Source: Legionellales bacterium
Lineage (GTDB): Bacteria; Pseudomonadota; Gammaproteobacteria; UBA1113
Direction of reading: 5' to 3'
Assembly (NCBI GenBank): GCA_002709565.1
Contig: PAPY01000040.1
Coordinates: forward strand, 1 to 64,000
DNA length: 64,000 nt
In this document: positions 54,254-61,859 of the stretch, piece after piece
How the letters are laid out: each line of letters begins with the position of its first letter
Numbering within the stretch: position 1 is the stretch's first letter
The notes under the pieces: model-generated
What the model saw: only the letters and a program-made list of their open reading frames with translations
What the model was told of the DNA's origin: nothing
Database searches by the model: none
Position numbers and translations under genes: made by a program

Positions 54254-55672
54254 ATGGCCAGTGAACGCATGAAGAATCTATCCAGTTTACTCTCTGAGGG
54301 AAAAACGCGGACGATTATTATTTTCACCGGGATAATTATTGTCACTGCAGTGGGTATTGGGGTGACGGGACTCATGAAAAAAACCAGCTCCAGTTCAACG
54401 GCGGGTGCTAAAGTTGCCTCTACGCCCAGTATTGCGTCAGTCCCTGGAACAACAGTAACCACCCAAGATTATGCCAAATTGCAACAACAGGCCAATGTCC
54501 AACGTTATCAAGACGCCTCTAAATCTGGCGGCAGTGCTATCTCGACCGTGATCACAAAACCATCAGACAGTGATAATGGTTTTGACATCGGCGGTCTTGC
54601 GGGCGGTGGTGGTGCCGGTGGCGCGGGCGGAGCTGGTGGCTTAGGCGGCCAAGGTGCTGATGGTCTTGGCGGAGCTGGTGGTGCCGGTGGCGCGGGCGGT
54701 GCTGGTGGATTGGGAGGTGCTGGTGCCGGTGGTCTAGGCGGACTTGGGACCGCGGGTGGCCAAGGTCAATTAACTGCGGCACAACAAGCCATGATGGATC
54801 AAATGGCCCAACAACAGGCGCTGTTACAGCAACAACTCGCGGATATGGCTAACGCACAAGTGCAACAAGAGCAACAACAAGTTCAACAAAATATGCAAAA
54901 TGAAGCCAAAGCCTTATTGAGCGCCTGGAATAAAGTGCCCAATCAGCAGTATGTCGCGGGCCAACTTGAGACTCAAGGGGACAAAGGGGCTAAGGGCAAT
55001 GCTAAGGATGGTGCTGACGGTAACGGTGGCGATGGCGATGATAGCAATGGCACAGATGGTAATGGCGGTAAGAGCGGTAATGACAATCCGCCTATCGTCA
55101 AAGCCGGCGATATTATGTTTGCGGTATTGAACACCGAAGTAAACAGCGATGAGCCAGGGCCAATTTTGGCGACTATCGTGCAAGGCCCACTCAAAGGCTC
55201 CAAATTAGTCGGTGGGCTACAAAATATGCCAGAGATCACAGGTACTAACGGCCCAGAAACAGTAACCCTGACGTTCAGTACCATCAATATGCCGGACAAA
55301 TCCAAAACCTTTGGTATTAATGCGGTGGCAATTGATTCAGATACTGCCCGTACCGCGGTGGCCAGTGAAGTAGACCACCACTATTTATTGCGCTATGGTA
55401 CTCTATTCGCGTCAGCTTTCATGGAAGGTTACGGTAATGCTATCACCCAAGCAGGACAAGTCTCAGTGGCATCCGATGGCACGGTAACCTCAGTACATGA
55501 TAAGTTAGATCCGAAAGAAGAATTTTTTGCTGGGCTTGGTCAAGTTGGTACCAACTGGGGTAGCCAGATGAGCGACGTATTTGATCGAGAGAACACAGTC
55601 ATCGTGCATTCTGGCGAAGGTTTAGGTATATTATTTTTATCCGATGTCACAGTACCATCGGATGCGGGTTAG
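54254..55672 (+). CDS. icmE: Dot/Icm core protein IcmE/DotG, short form with Gly-rich linker
   Basis: 472 residues. N-terminal cytoplasmic stretch, one membrane helix (about residues 16-38), then a Gly/Ala/Leu repeat segment (about 115-175), a Gln-rich coiled segment (QQQALLQQQLADMANAQVQQ), a Gly/Asp/Asn-rich segment and the C-terminal TrbI/VirB10-like domain (KAGDIMFAVLNTEVNSDEPG, TLFASAFMEGYGNAITQAG). DotG spans both membranes. In L. pneumophila it is about 1,050 residues with a long pentapeptide-like repeat region; here that region is absent and a Gly-rich spacer stands in its place. Confidence 0.88.
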   Translation: MASERMKNLSSLLSEGKTRTIIIFTGIIIVTAVGIGVTGLMKKTSSSSTAGAKVASTPSIASVPGTTVTTQDYAKLQQQANVQRYQDASKSGGSAISTVITKPSDSDNGFDIGGLAGGGGAGGAGGAGGLGGQGADGLGGAGGAGGAGGAGGLGGAGAGGLGGLGTAGGQGQLTAAQQAMMDQMAQQQALLQQQLADMANAQVQQEQQQVQQNMQNEAKALLSAWNKVPNQQYVAGQLETQGDKGAKGNAKDGADGNGGDGDDSNGTDGNGGKSGNDNPPIVKAGDIMFAVLNTEVNSDEPGPILATIVQGPLKGSKLVGGLQNMPEITGTNGPETVTLTFSTINMPDKSKTFGINAVAIDSDTARTAVASEVDHHYLLRYGTLFASAFMEGYGNAITQAGQVSVASDGTVTSVHDKLDPKEEFFAGLGQVGTNWGSQMSDVFDRENTVIVHSGEGLGILFLSDVTVPSDAG

Positions 55673-55697
55673 GTGCGATTCAGGAGTTTAATGATCC

Positions 55698-56684
55698 ATG
55701 GCTGATGATTTTGACGAATTCGAAGACGCCTTTGGTGACGAAGAAGACTATCAATTCGAAGATACAGATGATGAATTTGCTGTTGGCGAGGAATCGCAGG
55801 ATTTTGGGCTAGAGGATGAAGCTACCGACGAAGACATGATGGATGAAGATGACACTATCACTGAATCTATCACCAAAAAGTCCCCCCTAAAGCTCGCTAT
55901 TATCGCTGGCGCAGTGCTCTTTGCGATATTTATTTTGTATCTATTGATGCGTAGCCCATCACCACCACCCCAAAAAGCCCCTAGCCAGTCGGGCCAGCAA
56001 GCAAAATCAGGCGCAGCGATACGATCAGATGTGCCCATCGAAGCGGTGAGTCAGCCTCCGGGCATCGATAAGCAATTTGGCATGATCAATGATCAGCAAA
56101 AACAAAACCAACAGCCCTTGGCTTTACCTTCCCAAGATCAGGCTAAAATGAACCAACTGACTAGTAGTGATCGACAACAAGATAGCCAGCTGACCAAGTT
56201 TGACAAGCGGTTAACGGATTTGGAAAAACAAACCACCACCGTGACACAAAAATTCAGTGATCTTGAGAAACAAAATGCGCAAAATACCCAGCGCCTGAAT
56301 CAACTGTCCAATGGCATGATGAATATCCAAAACGAAGTCATGAAGTTAAATGGCGCCATGCATCATTTGGTGGATCTACAAAAGAAACAACAAGCCTCAG
56401 CTCAAGCCCAACAACGGCCTGCCCCAGCTCGTCAACCTACGGCCCAAGGACGTGATGATGACGATCAATCTCAAACGCGCCAAGCGCCAGAGCCACCACG
56501 GTATTTTGTTCAAGCTATCATCCCTGGCCGTGCTTGGTTGACCGATAGCGAAGGTAAGACCATTACTGTTACTGTGGGCGACAAAATCCACGGTTTTGGG
56601 GCGGTCACCAACATTGATCCCCAGCAAGGGGTGGTGAAGACCAGTACCGGCACCACCATTGAGTATGGGGTCTCCGAGTACTAG
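55698..56684 (+). CDS. icmG: Dot/Icm inner-membrane protein IcmG/DotF
   Basis: 328 residues: a highly acidic cytoplasmic N-terminus (residues 1-55, Asp/Glu-rich), one membrane helix (about 65-86, LAIIAGAVLFAIFILYLLM), a Gln-rich periplasmic coiled coil (about 150-235) and a C-terminal beta domain (RYFVQAIIPGRAWLTDSEGK, DKIHGFGAVTNIDPQQGVV). This is the DotF layout; it contributes to the periplasmic ring. AGGAG lies 11 bases upstream of the ATG. Confidence 0.85.
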   Translation: MADDFDEFEDAFGDEEDYQFEDTDDEFAVGEESQDFGLEDEATDEDMMDEDDTITESITKKSPLKLAIIAGAVLFAIFILYLLMRSPSPPPQKAPSQSGQQAKSGAAIRSDVPIEAVSQPPGIDKQFGMINDQQKQNQQPLALPSQDQAKMNQLTSSDRQQDSQLTKFDKRLTDLEKQTTTVTQKFSDLEKQNAQNTQRLNQLSNGMMNIQNEVMKLNGAMHHLVDLQKKQQASAQAQQRPAPARQPTAQGRDDDDQSQTRQAPEPPRYFVQAIIPGRAWLTDSEGKTITVTVGDKIHGFGAVTNIDPQQGVVKTSTGTTIEYGVSEY

Positions 56685-56804
56685 TCAGGGCTGACGCAAA
56701 ACCTGGCGTCATGTGGGCAAATACCACTGATTTAATCAATGCTTAAGGCACAAACTGACCAAATCAATTATACTTACCCTCATTGTAGGAATGAAGGGCC
56801 GCAA

Positions 56805-57434
56805 ATGTCAGTAAAGTTTTCGAAGATTCTCCGTTATAGCCTGATAGTGCTGGGTTTATTTGCCCCGGTGGGGGTGGCTTTGGCCCAGACGGGGGGATTA
56901 AATACGCCTTCAGCCTCCGGAGTGCCAGATGTTGATAAAATGCTGGCAAACATTCAAGCTCAACTCCCCTATTTAATCCAATTTATTACCGCGTTTGCCT
57001 ATGTGGCCGGGTTTTTTTTGATGTTCAAAGCGTTCTTTCACCTCAAGCAGTATGGTGAAATGCGTACCATGATGTCATCCCAAGCCGACTTAAAAGGCCC
57101 CTTGGCGAATATTTTCTTTGGCATGGCGCTGATATTCTCTCCGACCATCATCAATGTTGGTTTGACCACGGTGTTTGGTGACGCCAGTGTCTTGTCTTAT
57201 CCCGGTGATAACCGCGGTTGGGATGAAATGGGACAAACAATTGTGTTAATTGTGAACTTTGTCGGTGGTGTTGCTTTCATCCGTGGCTTATTTCATCTCA
57301 ACAAAGTTGGTTCCGGTCAGGCACAACAGGGTACATTTGCCAAAGGCATCATCCATTTGATCGGTGGGATCTTATGTCTGAACATCATTGGCGCTAAAAA
57401 TGTTCTGTATACTACCCTTGGCTGGGCAACCTAA
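56805..57434 (+). CDS. icmC: Dot/Icm membrane protein IcmC/DotE
   Basis: 209 residues with an N-terminal signal-like helix (VLGLFAPVGVALAQ) and about three further hydrophobic helices (LIQFITAFAYVAGFFLMFKAF, LANIFFGMALIFSPTIINVG, IVLIVNFVGGVAFIRGLFHL) and AKGIIHLIGGILCLNIIGAK. This is the IcmC/DotE family; it shares its layout with the neighbouring IcmD. GAAGGG precedes the ATG at 56805; the open frame starts earlier without such a site. Confidence 0.87.
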   Translation: MSVKFSKILRYSLIVLGLFAPVGVALAQTGGLNTPSASGVPDVDKMLANIQAQLPYLIQFITAFAYVAGFFLMFKAFFHLKQYGEMRTMMSSQADLKGPLANIFFGMALIFSPTIINVGLTTVFGDASVLSYPGDNRGWDEMGQTIVLIVNFVGGVAFIRGLFHLNKVGSGQAQQGTFAKGIIHLIGGILCLNIIGAKNVLYTTLGWAT

Positions 57435-57550
57435 TTGTCCTTTCCACGTTGTTTTATTCCTACTCTCCATTGCCAAATCTTGAACTATCGTTATAATAAA
57501 TACATCGTAGGTTTCACAACAAGTCTAGATACATGGGGAGTAAGTTCACA

Positions 57551-57955
57551 ATGGCACAGACAAACAAAAAACACTGGTTAAAAATCATCTTAATGACCAC
57601 AGCTGCATTCAGCTGTTTTTTTGTGGGGGCAGTTTTTGCTCAGGATACTCAAGGCACGATCGCAGGCATTGCCTCTAACGTCAAAGATTCTTTTGGTGCC
57701 GTTGCTCAGCTAATCACCGCAGGCGCATACATTATGGGGATGGGATTTGTGCTTGGCGCTATTTTCAAATTCAAAGCCCACAAAGATAACCCAACCCAAG
57801 TACAGATTGGTGGACCAATTGCTTTGTTATTCATTGGTGCTGGCATGTTATTCTTACCAACAGTATTCAGTGTCACCGGTAAAACTATCTTTGGCCAAAG
57901 CGGTAAAGTCGGCGGTGTCACCGGTGTCAGTAGTTTTGGTAGCTTCTCAAGCTAA
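57551..57955 (+). CDS. icmD: Dot/Icm protein IcmD/DotP
   Basis: 134 residues: signal peptide-like N-terminus (TTAAFSCFFVGAVFAQ), then two helices (AVAQLITAGAYIMGMGFVLGAIFKFKAHKDNP and IGGPIALLFIGAGMLFLPTVF) and a Gly/Ser-rich end. Length and layout match IcmD/DotP. The GGGGAG upstream favours the ATG at 57551 over 57533. It looks like a shortened relative of IcmC. Confidence 0.87.
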   Translation: MAQTNKKHWLKIILMTTAAFSCFFVGAVFAQDTQGTIAGIASNVKDSFGAVAQLITAGAYIMGMGFVLGAIFKFKAHKDNPTQVQIGGPIALLFIGAGMLFLPTVFSVTGKTIFGQSGKVGGVTGVSSFGSFSS

Positions 57956-57975
57956 CCACCAACAATGGGGTTGCT

Positions 57976-58602
57976 ATGCATAGCATTACGCTGAATGCGT
58001 CGCTGTATAATTACTCGTTATTTCGCCAGCGGAAGGCAAACCCCGCCTTCCGCAAACTCGCTAAACAAATCTGGCAGCGTGATGATTACACTTGCCAGTT
58101 TTGTGAATTCCAAGCCCGTCAATTTCAAGAAATTGTCAATCTTGATCAGAACTATCGTAACAACAAAAAAGAAAACTTAGCCACGGCATGTTGTTTTTGT
58201 ACCCAGTGTTTCTTTTTAGAATCTGTGGGCGAGGGTGGTTATGGTGGTGGGTTGATTATCTATAATCCTCACATGAGTCAAGGTGAAATCAACAGCCTTT
58301 GTCACGTGCTGTTTTGTGCCATGATCAACAATACGGAATACAAAGAAAGCGCGCAAGCCATGTACCGTACGTTACGAATGCGTTCAGGCATTGTCGAAGA
58401 AAAATTTGGCGAAGGCATGAGTGACCCGGCGGCGTTTGGTCAGACGCTATTAGATTTTAAAATGGCACAACGAAAAAACCCCAAGAAACTATTACAGAAC
58501 TTGCGCCTACTGCCGTCTCGGACTCGTTTCAAAAAACAAATTGAACGTTGGGCCCAACAGGCTGGCATGTCATCCCCCCCTGAAAATACGGAGACCCCCT
58601 AG
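57976..58602 (+). CDS. icmJ: Dot/Icm coupling-complex protein IcmJ/DotN
   Basis: 208-residue cytosolic protein with an HNH-like zinc site: DDYTCQFCEFQARQF and ATACCFCTQCFFLE supply the paired cysteines, as in IcmJ/DotN. In L. pneumophila DotN joins DotL, DotM and IcmS/IcmW in the coupling complex that recognises cargo. GGGG precedes the ATG; the stop is two bases before icmB. Confidence 0.93.
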   Translation: MHSITLNASLYNYSLFRQRKANPAFRKLAKQIWQRDDYTCQFCEFQARQFQEIVNLDQNYRNNKKENLATACCFCTQCFFLESVGEGGYGGGLIIYNPHMSQGEINSLCHVLFCAMINNTEYKESAQAMYRTLRMRSGIVEEKFGEGMSDPAAFGQTLLDFKMAQRKNPKKLLQNLRLLPSRTRFKKQIERWAQQAGMSSPPENTETP

Positions 58603-58604
58603 TC

Positions 58605-61600
58605 ATGCCCAGCTTTATGGATCCCATTGTCGACGGAATCGACACCGTACTTGCTTGGTTAAGCACCGGCTTAAAGCAAACCAATGATGCCTATTGTGAT
58701 CTTGAAACTGCTGAATCCCGCACTACCCTAGTAGCCCGTGATGGGTCGCTTGTGACAGTGCTCAAAGTTCACGGCGTTACCGAGATGGTTGGTAATATTG
58801 AATTTGAGCGATTACACCAAGGTATTGGCCAGAGTTTAGAAGCCACCCTTTCTCGGCCTGGTCATGCAGTTCAGGTTCTTTTTACTTACGATAAGGATGG
58901 AGTGAAGCAAGAGATTGATAACATCTATGCCCCCGCGCGACAAACTGCAGACGCATTGCATTTAAAGCTTGATGATCTCTTTAAAGAACGTACCGAATAC
59001 ATTGCGCGTTACTGTGCAAAAGAAAGCGTATTTTTGGTGCTATGGACGCGTCCGAATGTCATGACGAATGAACAACAAAAACGCGCGGTCAAAGACAAAC
59101 AAAAAGCATTCCGTAACGCAAAAGTGCCACCGTTTAAAGATACGCAAAATATGATTGCTGGATTTCCTGATATGCGTAATGCCCATGATTCGTTTGTTCG
59201 GGCAACGGTGAATGACTTTAATGCCTTGAATCTGTATACGGTGGTGCTTGATGTTCATGAAGCCTTGCATGAAGTGCGCCAAACTGTAGATCCGGAATTC
59301 ACCGACAAATCTTGGCGTCCAGTGTTGCCAGGCGACAAGATTCCTAAGCGTTATTTAGAACGTTTTCCCGACGATATTTCAAATGTGTTGTACCCAACCC
59401 TCGCATCACAGTTAATGCCACGGGATTCTGAACGTCTAGACTTACGGACTATGCGCATTGGCGATAGAATTTATACGGCGGTATTAGTTGAGTTGTTCCC
59501 GAAAGACATTAAACCTTTTATGCATTTGTTCCAACGAGTCTTGGCCACACAAATTCCTTGGCGTATTTCTTATCTGGTGGAGAGTAATGGTTTAGCCTCC
59601 ATGCAAATCAAACAAACGTTGTCGGCGATTTTGAGTTTTACCACCGCCCATAACCGTTTGTTGAATGATTCCATTAACAAATTGCGAGAGATGGAGTTAA
59701 ACTCTAATGATGCTATCGTCAAGTTTCGGGTAGCTGCTTGTACCTGGGCGCCTGCCGACAACATTCGCCTATTGCGGACCCGCACTTCCCAATTAGCTAA
59801 AGCCATGCAAGGTTGGGGGAATTGCGATGTAGCAGAAATTTCTGGTGATCCTTTCGGGGGTGTGGTTTCCAGTATGTTGGGTATCTCTTCCAAAAGTGAA
59901 GCTATTGCTGCTGCTGCGCCTTTGTACGAAACTGTGTATATGATGCCAATCACCCGCCCGGCCTCATTGTGGAAGAACGGCGCTATTCTATTCCGCTCAC
60001 CCGACGGTAAACCCTGGCCCTTCCAGCCCGGCTCAACCTTACAAACCACCTGGATTGATTTGTACTATGCACGTCCCGGTTCCGGTAAATCCGTATTGTC
60101 CAATGCGGTGAATTTAGCCTTGTGTTTATCCGGCGGTCTAAAACGATTACCACGGATTTCGATTATTGATATTGGCCCTTCCAGTAGTGGTTTGATTTCT
60201 TTGCTCAAAGAAGCCTTACCGCCGGATCAAAGTCATTTAGTGGCTTATCATCGTTTGCGAATGACGCCGGAGTATTCTATCAATCCGTTTGATACGCAAT
60301 TGGGTTGCCGTTATCCAACACCCCAAGAGCGTAGTTTCTTGGTGAATTTCCTCACCTTATTGGCTACACCATTGGGTGTGGCCCGTGCTTATGATGGTAT
60401 TGCCGATATGTCAGGATTGGTGGTAGATGAGCTTTACAAGAACTTAGCCGATGATGGCAATCCTTATACTTACAGTACGGACTTAGAGCCTCTGGTTGAT
60501 GGCATTCTCGAAGAGATTGGCTTTGTGCGGGATTCCCATACCACCTGGTGGGAAGTGACGGATGCATTATTCTTGGCAGGCTTTGAACATGAAGCCATGC
60601 TCGCACAGCGTTATGCCATGCCTTTATTAGCAGATGCGGCGTCCATGTGCCGCTCTAAAGCGGTGGAAGATCTCTATGGTGAAATTGTCGCACCTACCGG
60701 AGAATCATTGATTGATGCCTTCTCGCGCATGATTTCAGGTGCAGTCCGTGAGTACCCTATCCTTTCGCGCGTGACCTGTTTTGATTTAGGCGATGCGCGG
60801 GTGATTTCTTTAGACTTGGATGAAGTTGCGAAGACTGGCGGTGAAGCCGCTGATCGCCAAACGGCGGTGATGTATATGTTAGCCCGTTATATTTTGGGTA
60901 AGAATTTCTATCTCACCGAAGAAAATTTAGCGGACATGCCGGAGAAATACCACGATTATCAACGCAAACGCATTACTCAGTTGCGCGATGATCCCAAACG
61001 GATTGTTTACGATGAATTCCACCGCACATCCAAAGCCCAAGCCGTGCGGGATCAAGTTGTCGTGGATATGCGTGAGGGCCGAAAGTGGAAAGTACAAGTA
61101 GCCTTGATTTCACAATCCGTAGAAGACTTTGACTCAGTGATGATCGAGTTTGCAACGTCGATTTATATTATGGATGCGGGTCCAGCCCAATCGGTACGAC
61201 GTACTGCCGAGATTTTCGGTTTGTCGGATACCGCCCAAACAGCGCTAGTTACCCGAGTTCATGGTCCACGGGAAGGTGGTTCGACCTTCTTGGCCCAGTT
61301 TGCTACTAAGCAAGGCATGAATACCCAATTACTCACCTGTACCATTGGCCCGATCGAGTTGTGGGCATTTAGTACCACAGCTGAAGATGCCAAGCTTCGT
61401 AATAATCTCTATCGCCGTATTGGTCCCGCCAAAGCGCGGCAAGTCTTAGCACGACTATTCCCGTCAGGTTCTGCGGCCAAATACATTGAGAACCGTCTCA
61501 ATGTCGCCCGCGAGCAAGAGGGCCTCATTGCTGAAGTAGACGAGCTAAGCTTAGTCGACCAACTCGCCGAAGAAATCGTCGAAGCCTACAACCAGAACCC

Positions 61601-61625
61601 TGAGGTTAGTTCCCTGGCAGAGTGA
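58605..61625 (+). CDS. icmB: Dot/Icm VirB4-like ATPase IcmB/DotO
   Basis: 1006-residue cytoplasmic ATPase associated with the base of the Dot/Icm channel. Walker A YARPGSGKSVLSNA (about residue 488-501) and Walker B KRIVYDEFHRTS (about 798-809) are intact. The N-terminal half carries the family-typical SRTTLVARDGSLVTVLKVHG start and the middle domain typical of VirB4 relatives. Length matches DotO. The next small gene begins nine bases after its stop. Confidence 0.95.
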   Translation: MPSFMDPIVDGIDTVLAWLSTGLKQTNDAYCDLETAESRTTLVARDGSLVTVLKVHGVTEMVGNIEFERLHQGIGQSLEATLSRPGHAVQVLFTYDKDGVKQEIDNIYAPARQTADALHLKLDDLFKERTEYIARYCAKESVFLVLWTRPNVMTNEQQKRAVKDKQKAFRNAKVPPFKDTQNMIAGFPDMRNAHDSFVRATVNDFNALNLYTVVLDVHEALHEVRQTVDPEFTDKSWRPVLPGDKIPKRYLERFPDDISNVLYPTLASQLMPRDSERLDLRTMRIGDRIYTAVLVELFPKDIKPFMHLFQRVLATQIPWRISYLVESNGLASMQIKQTLSAILSFTTAHNRLLNDSINKLREMELNSNDAIVKFRVAACTWAPADNIRLLRTRTSQLAKAMQGWGNCDVAEISGDPFGGVVSSMLGISSKSEAIAAAAPLYETVYMMPITRPASLWKNGAILFRSPDGKPWPFQPGSTLQTTWIDLYYARPGSGKSVLSNAVNLALCLSGGLKRLPRISIIDIGPSSSGLISLLKEALPPDQSHLVAYHRLRMTPEYSINPFDTQLGCRYPTPQERSFLVNFLTLLATPLGVARAYDGIADMSGLVVDELYKNLADDGNPYTYSTDLEPLVDGILEEIGFVRDSHTTWWEVTDALFLAGFEHEAMLAQRYAMPLLADAASMCRSKAVEDLYGEIVAPTGESLIDAFSRMISGAVREYPILSRVTCFDLGDARVISLDLDEVAKTGGEAADRQTAVMYMLARYILGKNFYLTEENLADMPEKYHDYQRKRITQLRDDPKRIVYDEFHRTSKAQAVRDQVVVDMREGRKWKVQVALISQSVEDFDSVMIEFATSIYIMDAGPAQSVRRTAEIFGLSDTAQTALVTRVHGPREGGSTFLAQFATKQGMNTQLLTCTIGPIELWAFSTTAEDAKLRNNLYRRIGPAKARQVLARLFPSGSAAKYIENRLNVAREQEGLIAEVDELSLVDQLAEEIVEAYNQNPEVSSLAE

Positions 61626-61633
61626 GAGTTATT

Positions 61634-61858
61634 ATGAAAAAATCAATAGCAATTTCAGATGAGCTTTATGAAATGGCTAGCTGCATTGCCAAAAAACGGA
61701 ACTGTTCAGCTGATAGCCAGATAGAGTACTGGATAAAGATAGGTAAATGCATAGATGACAATCCTGATTTACCTGTACAATTTATCGATGAAGTCTTAAA
61801 ATCTAAAAATTATAATGGAAAAGACGCCAAGCCCTTTAAGTTTAGAGGCGAAAAATAA
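61634..61858 (+). CDS. Orphan ParD-like antitoxin between icmB and icmF
   Basis: 74 residues: MKKSIAISDELYEMASCIAKKRNCSADSQIEYWIKIGK matches the ParD-like antitoxin family (PF11903 type), in which a ribbon-helix-helix-like domain is followed by a short tail. No toxin gene is adjacent: icmF follows convergently after one base. The ATG at 61634 (GAG upstream) is preferred over the frame start at 61622. It occupies the place of tphA in L. pneumophila. Confidence 0.65.
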   Translation: MKKSIAISDELYEMASCIAKKRNCSADSQIEYWIKIGKCIDDNPDLPVQFIDEVLKSKNYNGKDAKPFKFRGEK

Positions 61859-61859
61859 C

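Noticed and set aside
54595-54770. Apparent short direct repeats that could suggest a CRISPR or VNTR array
   Set aside because: Units are in-frame Gly/Ala/Leu codons without unique spacers; it is the coding repeat of IcmE.
54552-55305. Long antisense frames opposite icmE
   Set aside because: Produced by the glycine-rich coding repeat on the other strand; His/Gln/Pro-rich nonsense composition.
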